DNA of 64,000 bases from Neodontobutis hainanensis (lineage: Eukaryota > Chordata > Actinopteri > Gobiiformes > Odontobutidae), in NCBI GenBank assembly GCA_024349245.1, contig JALDNG010000458.1, forward strand, positions 62,001 through 126,000, given 5' to 3'. Positions 35,490 to 46,899 of the stretch are shown piece by piece. The position numbers were made by a program, and so were the translations under genes. The notes beneath the pieces are model-generated. The model saw only the letters and a list, made by a program, of their open reading frames with translations, was not told the origin of the DNA and made no database searches. Numbering within the stretch: position 1 is the first letter of the stretch; each line of letters begins with the position of its first letter.

Positions 35490-37425
35490 ACACTATAACT
35501 AGTCATTCTTTGGTTTTTGGTCCCCATCATGTGATTCTCTAAGAGATTTGATACAGTATGAAAGGATATATATTGTTTTTTCAGCAACCATCAATCGATC
35601 TTTGATCTAAATTCATAAAAAAACATTTACTTCGGATATTGCTTCATTGAGCTCCGCTTCTTTTTTAAAAGAGGCAGATCTAGATCGCATGTATTCATAT
35701 GAAACATACGACAGCGCAACCGAGAAAATGAAAAATTCACCTGTGATTTCAGCACCAGTTTCAATCGCTTGGCTGTCAGAAACAGGAAGTATTGATGAAG
35801 GATTATAACCTAATAATTTTAATCGAATTTTCTGTTCACATAAATGATAAGCTGTCGTTAGAATTTTTCGTACTTCTACCTAAAGGGATTAAGCACCTCT
35901 CTTTGATAAAATTATGTTTCTTAGCATATTCTTTAAGCCAATTAGAAACCGGTTTTGATACTTGCCGCAGTAATAAGTAGAAAACTTTTAAAAGTGGGAT
36001 ACCAGCCATAAATTCAACTCATGCGCGTACGAAATGTGTGAGTATATGATATCGACTAATTCGTCTGTTGTTATGAATACAAGCAAAAGCTAGAATTTGA
36101 ACATTATGAATCTATATTTTTATTGAACCAAAAAATATTTTTCATTATATAATTGCACTTTTTACTATCTATATTTCCAAGAGATGAAAAATTTATCTTA
36201 TTATTCATTCTAGAGAATCTTGAAGTTTTCTAAATTTGGCAGTTAATGAGCTCGTTCTTTTATCTTTAAAATATTCACACTCGTTAGTATATTCGTTCGA
36301 ATGAATGAGGTAAGAATTATAAGTAGATTTTAAAATTTTTAACCACGGTAATTTCAAAATATGAATGGGGTTTATTTAGCTGAAGCTGTAACCCAGTATA
36401 TTCTCCTGGCATGCGCATTATTCGCATAAACTTCTTGTATTTTCATCAATAATATGAAATATTTCATGATCTAAAACACTATTTTTTATCTGCAATATTT
36501 TGTGTATAAATAATATGTTTAAATAATATTTTTCACTCTGCCTTTTTGGAATTCTTACCTCTTGCAATTTCCTTAATTTTCAATTTTGAGAGTTTATTTG
36601 GCTCTTTTTTCCTGTTTGTTTTGATAATACGCTCACCCTTTCAGGGAAAATGCCTGCATTACCATTTTAACTCTAGGTTCTCTTTTCTAGACCATATAGG
36701 TTTTATATGAAATTAATACGTATAAAAATCCCAAACAATCAATTTACATTACTTTATGACAAGTTTCTGAGACAAATCAGAGAGAACTTTTACTATTTTT
36801 CAAGTAAAAGCAAGTTCATTTTATCAAAAAGAAAGACATCTATAAAGTTGATATAATATGAAAAAAATATAACAATGACACATTTAATGCCTATCTACTA
36901 ATAACTCTAAGAAAATGTTGAAGTTTGGGGCCTACTGTTTAAGTAAAACTTGGGTTACTTAATGTGAAAGAATTAGATTTTTGTATGAAATCGAAAATTT
37001 CCTATTCTCTAAAATTACAGATACTTTTAAATGTATTGTTCTTCCTGTTCTCAAGCATAAAAAATCTGACGAAAAAATGGCTATCTGAGAGAATCGTTGA
37101 ATTTAATTTTTAATCCAATAAATTATTCCACTGATCAAAAACATTTCAGCTCTTATTTTACTTTGAAGTACGTTTTAATTTAAGGTCTAAGAAAACTATA
37201 ATTCGAACTAAAATGTTTATTATTCCAACGATAATACTCTATTAACTATCCGACTAAATTAGACAAGCTTTAAAATCAAATTATAAGCCATAGTTTTCTG
37301 TATATTAATAAACTAAAAAAATACAGATACGGCAGGGGGAGTTTGAAATCAGACAAAAATTTCTGACAGCCACGAAGTTGAACATTCCTATCGCCGCCAT
37401 TTTTTCGGTATCAACACACGTGTAG
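35490..37425. other. No firm gene
   Basis: One plus frame (35792-35980) reads like chance sequence. Two GCGC words (CATGCGCG near 36020, ATGCGCAT near 36411) are close to the palindromic form seen upstream of genes, but no gene follows them that I can define. Confidence 0.3.
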
Positions 37426-37428
37426 AGA

Positions 37429-37434
37429 TTTATT
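37429..37434 (-). terminator. Poly(A) signal AATAAA
   Basis: Minus-strand AATAAA 43 nt after the stop of the 37477-37701 frame; right hexamer at a plausible distance. Confidence 0.35.
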
Positions 37435-37476
37435 GTCAAGAAAAATTATTTACAATTTTTAAAACATTGAGTAAAT

Positions 37477-37701
37477 TTAGAATGTATTTACCAATATATT
37501 TGTCGGAAGATTAAATATTAAATATCTCGTGTTAAATTTTTCATCATTTATCCTTAAAAAGATGGATTCAATCATTAACAATTTAGGTGCTTCAAACATT
37601 CTCGTATCCAGTTTTCTTTTAAATGTGATTAAAAATGAATTGATATTTAAGCTTCTGTTTTTATCATTTAGTTTTTTCAATGAATCGATGAGATCTACCA
37701 T
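37477..37701 (-). CDS. Small single-exon protein of unknown function
   Basis: A 74-residue frame: MVDLIDSLKKLNDKNRSLNI, then FLITFKRKLDTRMFEAPKLL and IFLRINDEKFNTRYLIFNLP. The composition is balanced, with predicted helices and few of the phenylalanine/tyrosine runs of chance frames. An opposite-strand frame of similar size covers the same bases but is hydrophobic and I rejected it. An AATAAA follows the stop. The ATG at 37701 is the first clear start; an upstream ATG at 37710 is in another frame. No family recognised. Confidence 0.45.
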   Translation of the reverse strand: MVDLIDSLKKLNDKNRSLNINSFLITFKRKLDTRMFEAPKLLMIESIFLRINDEKFNTRYLIFNLPTNILVNTF

Positions 37702-38461
37702 GATCCATGGCGAACAAGATCAATGTTTGAGAAACCAATGTTTTTAAATCTAATTTATTTAAATTACACAGTTCATGATGTTTTGTCGCGTGGATCAATC
37801 GCAAAATTATACTTTATGTAGGCTTTCAAGCGATATTTTAAAATTTCTTAACGACGAAGCTTATTTTAACTAAAAATACAAACAAAATGAACCATAAAAT
37901 TAAAAATGAGATTACGAGTAAAACGAAAACAAAAGTTAATCAAACTTAAAGAAAGTTAAATTAATATGACAAAAATCAAACCAAGAAATTTAAATCATAA
38001 AAATTTGGACAGAAATTCTTCATCATGTGATCGACTATTCAAGAATTTATAAGAAACCAATTTTAAAACAAAGATTGCTCGAAAGAAGATCCGTGTAATA
38101 CTTGGAATTAAAAAATAAACAAAGGAATAGAAAAAACATACAACTGTGAGTTATATCTCCTAAATACTTTTGAGTTAAATAAAGATCACAACGGATTTAT
38201 ACAAAGGATTGGGAAAAACCATATCGCAGGCATGATTTAAGAGCAAGATGGAAAAATATTAGCTTTTCTTCGGAAGAAAAAACAAAAATTATTTTAAATT
38301 GGAATGGCGACATATCCGGAACTTAAATAACGTAGATCTAAATATATATTTTTGAATTTTAATGGACATGGAAGGTGAAAGTACAAAATAGACTTTTATA
38401 CCTTTCAAGTGTTTTCATACGTGAATAAAATATCGATTTATATAATTCAAGACATAAATAA

Positions 38462-40660
38462 TTAAATCTTAGAGGTCATAGCAAAATCCCGGTGAACAGC
38501 AGTTTTGTTTGTACTTGAAATGTAATCTTGAGTAAATTAAAAAAAATACCTTTCATATGTTGAGCGAAGAACGTTGATATCTTATGAAGCAGCAACAGAC
38601 GATCAGGAGAATAGGGAAATAACTGACTTGTATCGATTTGGGTTTCTTCATTCTTAATTTATTTGAATAAGTAAAACATCGATTTGAATCAGCTGTTTGT
38701 TTGCATGGCTTTGGTATTCTTTAGTGTGCTTGTCCATGTTAACCCATATATCTTCTACATTTTCAGGATGAATAAAATCCTTTGGTCTTGGTCTCCAAAG
38801 ACTGAATGCCGACGTTTGAACTAGTATACTTTCCAGCGAGTATCCACAGTTAGACCAGATCAATATTTTCGTATCTGATGCATCAGGTCCGACCGACGAG
38901 GTTAAAAAATATCGACCAGTAGAACACCAGCTTATGTGGTTTGCTCTGATGTGCTTACCACGACCTAGAAGCGAAATAGATTTTCCTTCACAAGCAAAAA
39001 CCTCGAAAAATACGTCGGATTTTCTCAAGTTAGACTATAATCCTACGTTGAAGCCAAAATTAAAGAATGACCAAATGGAGACCATAACGCACTTTGGTAG
39101 TCGCAATTCTGGAAAACTTCTGAAGATCAAAAACTCCTTCAACTGATTATCGTGTGTGTGGTCCTTTCAATCCGTCTTAATATTGTAACATTAGGAGGGG
39201 ACACTATTGTACAAAAAGAACCATAAGGTTCCCACGAAAAATCAACGATTTGATGCTCAAATGAAAAAGTTTCCACTGAGGATTCATTCTGAGACACATG
39301 AACAATTTCCAGAGAATAGTATGATTTCTAAATTTAGAATGAAATATACTTTTTTAATATTTCTAGCCTGGGCAACCCCAATTGAAGTTCCAGTTTGGTT
39401 CCATTTAATAATACACTAGTTAGGAAGTAATTTTACTTTTTCAAGATTAAATGCTTGATGTAATACTTTTTTTTCGAATGAAGGAACAGACAAAATGACT
39501 ATTTGAGATGGAGATTCCATTATGCCTTTTTCCCAGTATACTAAACAGTTATTGGCAGGAGACCAAGTTAGAGATCTGGTATAAATGATAGTAGAATACT
39601 GTATAGATGTTATCTTCAAAGGTCGTTCTCCTAGTAAGGTGTTGGACTATATTAAAGAAATCTTTACGTTTATCTCATAAATAAATAAATTTTCATCAGC
39701 TAGAAAGGAAAGGTATGTTCCATCGTAACTCCATTGGAAGGATGAGAACGATTTCATATTTCCAGAGAATGTTTTAATGGGATAGAAGCAATAATTCGAA
39801 TCCCAAACATTAACTAGCATTTTTTGTGAATTTTCACATTCGGAAAATCCGTAACTGAGCAAAAAACGTTCACATGGAGAAAACTCACAAGAGTTTACAT
39901 TAATGTGAGGAAACTTTCGGACTGTATTACTTTTTGACGATCCAGAGTGCATAATAATTCCTCTTTCGTTGTAGCCAATAAGGTAGGTACCCTTAGGTGA
40001 CCATTGAATTTTCGATGGAGAAAAATTTTTGAAACTGAAAAGTAAGTTCGATGGGTCGACAGAATAGATATTCACGGTTCCCAGATTATCGGAAATGGCC
40101 ACAGTTTCTTCGGGTTTCAGGAGATAGTCGTATATATTTGGGAGTTCTTCGAACTCAAATTTAGGTATTTCTTTAGATTCAGTCGCCTGTCTTGCAAGTA
40201 TTTCTGATCTATCCTGCAGCGTGAATCCTTTGAGGATATAATTTGAATCGAAACGATAGTTGTTTAAGGAATTCTTCAATTTTAAGCAGTCGTTCTCAGA
40301 TTCCAGCATAACCAAGCAAAATCCTTTTGATTTTTCGTTCTCTAAAGGATAATTAACGTCAACGATGGTTAGACCAGTTTTTGACAAAATGAAATTCATC
40401 TGCGTTTTTAACTTTTCCAGTTTAGACAACGGGGCAGGAGGAATGTTATCAACAAACAAAATATATTTTTTATAATCTTCAAAAACAGGAACTTTTGACT
40501 GAACGTTGTACTTCACTTGCTTTTCTACTTCCGCCCTTAAATCTGCTTCAACTATAAAATCTTCATCTTTCATGGAGGAAAATAGTTTCTGTTCGTCGAG
40601 AATTCCATTTGTAAAGTATGAATTTAGATTATTAACCAGAATATCGGATTTTTCAGACAT
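38462..40660 (-). CDS. EIF3B: Translation initiation factor eIF3 subunit B
   Basis: Scaffold subunit of eIF3, which holds the 43S pre-initiation complex. Eight exons (40660-39668, 39646-39437, 39415-39350, 39327-39144, 39119-39047, 39023-38678, 38652-38550, 38526-38462) join into exactly 680 codons, 679 residues; human is about 814. An N-terminal RRM lies at about residues 65-150 (YILFVDNIPPAP, with GFCLVMLES as RNP1), followed by WD-type blades: SKIQWSPKGTYLIGY, FQWSYDGTYLSFL, SLTWSPANNCLVYW, IVDFSWEPYGSF, SALWSPFGHSL, HISWCSTGRYFLTS and the diagnostic LWRPRP. Seven introns of 21-25 nt, all GT-AG; the three divisible by three carry in-frame stops. The C-terminal tail after LWRPRP is short and does not resemble the usual basic helix. 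The first ATG is used; a GCGC element lies 11 bp upstream. Confidence 0.97.
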
Positions 40661-40670
40661 GATATTTTGA

Positions 40671-40680
40671 CATGCGCGTT
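40671..40680 (-). promoter_or_regulatory. CATGCGCGTT element upstream of eIF3b
   Basis: A GCGC-centred word 11 bp upstream of the eIF3b ATG, close to an NRF1-type half site (GCGCATGC family). Comparable words precede AP-3 mu, CLASRP and the 43401 candidate gene. Confidence 0.35.
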
Positions 40681-40965
40681 GTTATGGTCAATTCTATTTT
40701 TAGTCTATACCAGATTTTATTATCGCGCATATTTTGAGAATTTTTTTAATTCGTATGGGATAAAACTTTTAAATATCTATTACACGAGTGAAAAAATTCG
40801 TTTGAGCTGTATTAGCTACCTAAGGTATTCACAGTATTATTTCCAAGATAATTGAATGAAAACTTTCCATATTAAATTCAGGAATTTAGAGGTGTCGGAC
40901 GATTAACATTTGTGCTTAAACATACTAGTATGGCACTAATTCGAGCATTTCAAACCCTTCAACTA

Positions 40966-40973
40966 TGACGTCA
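40966..40973. promoter_or_regulatory. TGACGTCA, CRE/ATF-type palindrome
   Basis: Perfect cAMP-response-element palindrome 306 bp upstream of the eIF3b start and 56 bp upstream of a short plus-strand ATG frame at 41029. Two other exact copies occur in the window, one of them upstream of the gene at 43401. Confidence 0.35.
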
Positions 40974-41639
40974 TGTTTAATTTAATTATCCCAATTCTTG
41001 CTCCTTTAAAATTCTTCAATCTAACAAAATGGTTTTCACTTGCGCATCGATGGGAAAACCTCTATATCTACTCCGACGATCATTATCAGAATGTAGAAAT
41101 GGTGCCGATAAGATGAATTTATATTTTGAAAATTATGGTTTTCATCACTATAAACTCTTCAATTTTCGTTTATTGATTTTTTTAATTTTATAAACTGTAA
41201 GTATTATTGTTTGTTTTCAAGTGTTTTATTGTGGTATATTTTTGCCCTTCTACTGGCAATGATATATAAATCTGCATTTTAAAGTATTGAAGTTATAAAT
41301 TCAATTTTGAATATGCTAAAACCTGTCCAAAAGCGGCCATACTCGCGAAATTGCATGCCGCTATAAATTTCTGTTCAAAAAGTATTGAATTACGCCTTTA
41401 GAGTTTTTAGACCAAAAATCAATATCTTAACAATAAACTTTCTATTTTTTAATTTATCATAAAGCGCTTATTCAATTTTTACTTTTATTTTTTCACTATA
41501 TGATTTAGGTATGATATAAAAAATTTAATTATTGAAAGAATTACGAGAATATACGAATTATTTCGTATGTTTATAAATGCATTATTATTCGCTCGTTTGA
41601 AATATTTTTTGGGTGGAAATCATTCGACTGAATTTTCAA

Positions 41640-42330
41640 ATAAAACTGGTCTGATTCAGATGGAGTATATTGCAATACAGGTTACTACGCAACTAAGTTC
41701 GTGAATTCGAACAAACACATAGGAATATCTCGAACATTGATATATGATAACCCAAGATGTTGAATGTGCAAATATCTAAAGAAAAAGGAAAGTGGTTTTC
41801 CGAAGGGAAATCGCCGATTGAAAAAATCATACTGACCTATTTTTCTTATAATTGATACATCTCTACTTTCAAGTATTAAAGTTGCAAAAGAATATTTTTG
41901 GGAATGTGAGAGAGCCTACTCAGAGACATTAATGGTTGGTTTACTTCTTTTTTAGAACTAAATTTTTTGATCTTGGTGGTTAACACTAAACTGGTAAAAA
42001 TTTGTGGAAGTCAATTCGCCACGCGAAAGTACAAGAAAGTTTATTTCGTTGATTGGTAGTGGATTCCTGGGGTGTTATTTCGGATGCTAAGTGGCCTTTT
42101 CTTATTCCGACAAGTCATGTAGATTGAGCTTCTTTATTCTGGTAGTTATTTGAACCATTAGGCGAGGTACCAAAATTATATTCGACCTCCGAAGGGTATA
42201 TGGTGTTTAAACCACGTGGATTATGCATACTCCGCCGTAGGTCATGTTCTCAATTCAATTAGATAACAAACCGGGAGATATGTTCAAAATAAGTTAAATT
42301 TTTGGCAAATCAAGCTTGAGTTGTAATATA
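41640..42330 (+). pseudogene. Decayed Merlin-type DDE transposase (copy C)
   Basis: Read across frames the plus strand gives KGKWFSEGKSPIEKIILTYF at about 41800 (family R-K-G-S-W-F-x-x-S-K-L-P-L-E-K-I-L), VEVNSPRES at about 42000 where E-I-D-E-S is expected, LVVDSWGVISDAKWPFLIPT (family L-V-D-G-Q-W-V-F-G-G), and TIRRGTKIIFDLRRVYGV at about 42170 (family I-x-P-G-T-T-I-I-S-D-x-W-x-A-Y-G), followed by a stop-interrupted C-terminus. Two frameshifts and several stops show it is long dead. The second catalytic Asp is kept; the first reads Asn. Same family as the copies near 12.95-13.41 and 19.0-19.8 kb, but different lesions. Confidence 0.75.
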
Positions 42331-43187
42331 CTAATTCACAACAAATAAGGCTAGATCTCTAAAGGGCTCGTTACGTGTGGTTAACAAGATGGTATTTAGG
42401 TCTAGTTTCGACCGATTCCTATATTTGAATCCACTCATGGCCAAAACGTGTGAACCTACAGATAAAATTAATTTTTGTTTCTTTTCTAGACCTAAAATTT
42501 ACTGCTTTTTGAACATTACTGTTTCACTATTACTGAAAAATTCGCGACTACTCGTTTTATATTGTTTATCAGAAGAAATCTAGGTTATCGTTCGAAAATC
42601 TTTCTATTTCCAATATTATTTTCAAAGATACTTGACGAAATACCAGAATTAAAATAAAAAGAGAGCTCTTTTAAAGCTCTGATTTAAAGGCAGATACTAA
42701 TCATCAGAACTTCCACCCCTATCGGCACTTATTACGCCGATAATTGATATAATTTGTAATGATATTTTTATTTTCTTGACAGAACCAAATCTGGAATAAC
42801 TTAATTTTCTCAATTTTTATATGTATTGCGGAAAAATATTTTTCAACAAAATATAGCCAATTTTTTTATCACGTAGGCGTTCTATATGGCGAGACTTCAC
42901 AGATTTGGTTAGTTAATGCAAATATCGAAATTTAACGGAGTAGAAAATTGTTTAAAATCTTTTTTTTTAATTTCCGAAGATAACTTTTTTAAAACAGGCT
43001 TACAAAACTAATTAACCTCAAACAAAAATAGCGAACTTAAACAAGTACGGAAATATTCCATTTTTATAAAAATGGTGTCAATAATAAACATAAGGGAATA
43101 TTCAAGGATTTTTTCACAAGATTTAGTTACAGTGATATAACAATTAATTTGACACAAACCGTATCTGTTGTCTCCTAATTACAATAA

Positions 43188-43195
43188 TGACGTCA
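43188..43195. promoter_or_regulatory. TGACGTCA plus ETS-like box
   Basis: Perfect CRE-type palindrome, followed within 12 bp by CCGCTTCCG (an ETS-like GGAAGCGG on the minus strand). It sits 206 bp upstream of the candidate ATG at 43401, with a GCGC element between. Confidence 0.4.
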
Positions 43196-43378
43196 CATCC
43201 GCTTCCGATCAGTAAATAATCTACAATATCGTGAAAAATAGCTTATAATTTAAAAAATGACCGATGCCCATCCTCGAATTCTATGAAAATTAAACAATTT
43301 GTTTGAAAAGACAGCAAATAAATCATAACTATTTAGAGTGGGGACCTAAATAATCACAAAGTTATAAATTTTAACGAG

Positions 43379-43390
43379 TGCACGCGCACA
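43379..43390. promoter_or_regulatory. TGCACGCGCACA element
   Basis: Near-palindromic GC-rich word about 11 bp upstream of the ATG at 43401, in AT-rich surroundings. Its position matches the GCGC elements upstream of eIF3b and AP-3 mu. Confidence 0.35.
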
Positions 43391-43400
43391 CTTACTTAAA

Positions 43401-43586
43401 ATGCGCAGATTCCAACTTGGGAAAATTTTCAGTTATTTATCCACTATCACGATTAATTATTGTTCGAGTATCGTTATAAATTTAAGATGCTTTCGCCTTG
43501 GCAGATTTCATCAATTTTCTCTAAGAGTACTATCCATTGGTGCATTAGCTATTTATCTTTATGAAATGAACGGGAATTTGCTATGA
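43401..43586 (+). CDS. Small candidate protein, possibly mitochondrial
   Basis: A 61-residue frame from ATG: MRRFQLGKIFSYLSTITINY, then LRCFRLGRFHQFSLRVLSIG and a hydrophobic segment (LSIGALAIYLYEM). A basic, acid-free N-terminal half and one short hydrophobic segment would suit a small mitochondrial protein, but this is only a resemblance in character. Two GT-AG segments (19 and 22 nt) could be micro-introns, so the exact protein is unsure. The call is strengthened by the promoter-like cluster just upstream (CRE, ETS-like box, GCGC element). Confidence 0.4.
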   Translation: MRRFQLGKIFSYLSTITINYCSSIVINLRCFRLGRFHQFSLRVLSIGALAIYLYEMNGNLL

Positions 43587-44107
43587 TCATGAGTCTAATA
43601 AATATATAAAATCTGTCATTTAAAGGCAAGGAAAATGTAATAAAGATATTTATAAACACAGTATGTACATTTCAGTTACTTTAAGAAGCAGAAATGCTCT
43701 AAATTTTAAAAACACTCATTTCGAATCTGGTATATAAACGAGGTATGTTTGCCAATACATTTTTGGGCTTAAATAAATTTAAAATGATCGAAATTAAATT
43801 ATAAAAAAGATTTTACAAAAATTACATTATTTTGAATACGCAAAGTGAATATCAAGCAGTATTCTACAGTTTTTTTATTACAAAACCTGATACTTTAAAA
43901 ATTTTCTTTTCCTGTTATCCTCAAAGTTCAACAACATAACCCGTCTATATGGAACTCGTGATAGCTGAAAACGAGTATAAAAAATATTTTTGCGGCTGCG
44001 CGCCATAGATTTAAGATGATGAAAAATTCTTAAGAAAGGCCCATGAAATAATAATTACAAATTAAATTATTCTGCTCAGAATATAAAAATTGAACGTATT
44101 TGAATTC

Positions 44108-44299
44108 ATGAACGCATGCTCAACGATTTACGAGTCCTATCTAATTATGAATAAACATGATAAAAGTTCTGAAAAATTTCTTAAATTGGAATGCCGAAGT
44201 TATCTAATATATATCTTACATTTTGGTTTTTCTAAAATTTTATTTATACTGAAGAGTAATTTATTTTTATTGATAATAAATTCCCAAAATGGATTATGA
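44108..44299 (+). CDS. Small candidate gene, unknown product
   Basis: A 63-residue frame starting MNACSTIYESYLIMNKHDKS, polar for its first half (SSEKFLKLECRS) and hydrophobic afterwards (SKILFILKSNLFLLII). It could be a small membrane protein. The second half is the kind of sequence AT-rich DNA produces by chance, so support is modest. Confidence 0.3.
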   Translation: MNACSTIYESYLIMNKHDKSSEKFLKLECRSYLIYILHFGFSKILFILKSNLFLLIINSQNGL

Positions 44300-46640
44300 T
44301 TAATAAATGCAATCATATTTTTTATTTTCTCAAGCCTTTTTAAAGCTAATAACTTATTATATACATGTCGATAGAGTTATTACTGGGTTAATGGTATGCG
44401 GAAGGTAGAGTGAAATATCTTAATATTCAGCATAGTTGATTATCTTTAATGAAAATCTCATTATATTTTATGAATATCATTTTACTACAATACGGAATGG
44501 ATCATGCCTTTAAATGAGTAGCTTATCCGAAGCGAGTCAATATTTCAATATTTTCAAATGGTATGCAATTATACTGTTTATCGATATATTTACATCAACA
44601 GATTTCACATTTTATACTATGTTAGTTCCATACAGACATCTCTGTTTTAACAAATTGCCCGTGTCTATCTTACCATCTATCAAAGCTTTCTAGAGTAGCT
44701 TATTAAAAAATCATCTTCCATATTTAAAAAAAAACTTTTTTCTCTCAATTCTTCAATTTATAAAGTGAAATTTTTTATGAGAAACAATTTTATCAACTAT
44801 TCTCAGACAGTATTTATCCACCTAGTGACAATATCTAAATTTAACAATTTTATCTCTCTCTGTGTCAAGTTAGTAAACAGGATTTATAAGTATTTTGAGA
44901 TTTTTAATTTTTTATAACATCGTCATAGATTCCAATGCGCGATTTTGGATGAGTCCATGTACATTAGGCGGGGCGATCTCAAACATTTTTTGTTGAATTT
45001 CTTCTCTGCGAAGGTAAATATGTTTCCTATTTTAAATTAAAATATCTTTTAATTTTGAGCTTTTATATTTGATTTTTAACCCGATCTAAGTTTGGTGAAT
45101 AAAAGTTGTTCATCAGACGAGTGAAGATACTCGGTATTAGCAGCATTTTAATTTGTCTGAATTTCACTCACTTAGTATGTTTTAAAAATTCCTTGACATT
45201 CTTTTAGATGATTGAGTTTATGGTTCATTAAATTAAATTTGATAAAAAAAGCAAATTGTTTATTGGAAAATTAATCAAATTGTAAAAATAATTTAAGTTA
45301 AAGTTTTCACGTAAAAATGTGAGAAACTAGGAATGTTTTTTGACTGAAAAATATTTTTAATCCAGTTGATTTTTTCTCATAGAATATATAAATACTTTTG
45401 TTTCAAATAAAAGGATTTTATTTCGCTTAAACCCATTTTTTTCTATATTCGAATGATATAAGAAGGAAACGACATAAAATTGCTTGCAAACATTTTATAC
45501 TAAACCAAATTACTTTGAAAAATTCTTGTATTAGTTTTTTATCAGTTAGGTTATGCTTGTACTTGTTAAAAATAATGAGTAGCAATGATTATTCGAATAG
45601 GGCGTTCGTAAAGTTGTCTCCTGTTAAAAAGTGCACAGGAATAGATTCTCAATAAACGTTGACCGGTTGAGTAAATCATAACAAACTCAATCGTAAAGCT
45701 CAACGAGCGAAAATTGTAAATGCTAAGATAAAATTTATCAACGTAGTTTATTTTAAATCTAGTTTAATATTCATAAATGTTGGGTATATTTTATGACTTG
45801 CCTTGAAAAAATATAAATTTTTTTGACGATTGATTGGCTGATTGGCTTTCTTGAAGAATTTCAATCGCACAACAAAATTTAATCTCTCATTGGTATACTC
45901 AATATAATTTGAATACTATGACTGAAAAATTTACGAATTAAAACCTGACGAGGGGAAATTAATTTCAATCCTGTTTAAAACCTATATATTTTGAACTTTT
46001 AAAGTTCATTTGGAACTCCTTTCAAGTGAAAATAGGTAAAATTTCCCTATTATTCAGATAGTTGTTTGCTTGGATCCTATCTGATGAACAACTTCTAAAA
46101 ATGAGAATCATACACAAGTATTGGCCGTTGTGATTTTAACAAGAAACATATCAAAAGCACGAAAATGGCTAAATAACGCGTATAAGCAGATACGCTATCT
46201 AAAAGGTTGACTTTATTTTCAAAAATAAACGACTATTATGGTTTCTGGTCATAAAAAAGGCAGATTTTGTGATACATAAATTCTGCCACAATATGCATTA
46301 ACAGAGCAACTTTAGTTTGAGATAAACACTATTTTAGGTCAAATCCAATATTTAAGTGTTTCAAGAAAATTTGCCATTCCGCTTATCTCACAAGCCTTTC
46401 TAAACGACCAAAAGAACTAATATCTGAGACTTTCATAAATTAAGGACCATGATTTTAAAATTTATAACCGGCCTATAATCTTCATATTTGGTTGTTTTAT
46501 GAATAAATTTACCAATGTGAAATGGAAAGATCATAATAATTGAGAATGTTATTATCATGAATAGCATGGTTCGTGTTAAGTCGTTTCTGACGGTTTTATT
46601 TTAATTGTTGGTGTAATTAATTTTTTCAGAAATTACAAAT
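44300..46640. other. No firm gene
   Basis: A 26-codon ATG frame at about 45575-45655 (SSNDYSNRAFVKLSPVKKC) is protein-like but short and ends just before an AATAAA. No exon partner was found. Otherwise AT-rich, without recognisable structure. Confidence 0.3.
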
Positions 46641-46645
46641 ACTCG

Positions 46646-46893
46646 ATGATCGAAACCATACTTGTCGTCATAATTGTCATATTAGTGATTTTATATTACT
46701 TATGCGGAGGTGGAAAAACAAGTGCTAATACAGTTGGAGATAGAGGTATTAGTGGCGCATAACTTCAATAGACCACACTCATTCGCTCGAACGGAATACG
46801 ATCCTTGAAAATCTTTCATTAGAACAAAATTCTCACAAATTAGACAGTCTTCCAGTTTACGAAGAGACACATGGGCATGCCACCATATCATGA
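46646..46893 (+). CDS. Two-exon small single-pass membrane protein
   Basis: Exon 1 (46646-46745) encodes MIETILVVIIVILVILYYLC, then GGGKTSANTVGDR; a 26-nt GT-AG intron (46746-46771) joins exon 2 (46772-46893): HTHSLERNTILENLSLEQNS, then LDSLPVYEETHGHATIS, stop TGA. The total is 73 residues. Without splicing the frame would stop after 38. The N-terminus is one uninterrupted membrane segment with almost no lumenal residues before it; the remaining 50 residues are polar and would be cytosolic, ending in LPVYEE, which could be a tyrosine-based or adaptor-binding signal (inference). A TTTTTTCAG lies 16 nt upstream of the ATG. No homologue recognised. Confidence 0.6.
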
Positions 46894-46899
46894 TCTAAT

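Noticed and set aside
37529..37747. Plus-strand 72-codon frame
   Set aside because: Overlaps the more balanced minus-strand frame 37477-37701; hydrophobic and serine/leucine-rich as expected for an antisense shadow.
39207..39419. Plus-strand 70-codon frame inside eIF3b
   Set aside because: Lies entirely antisense to conserved eIF3b exons 3 and 4.
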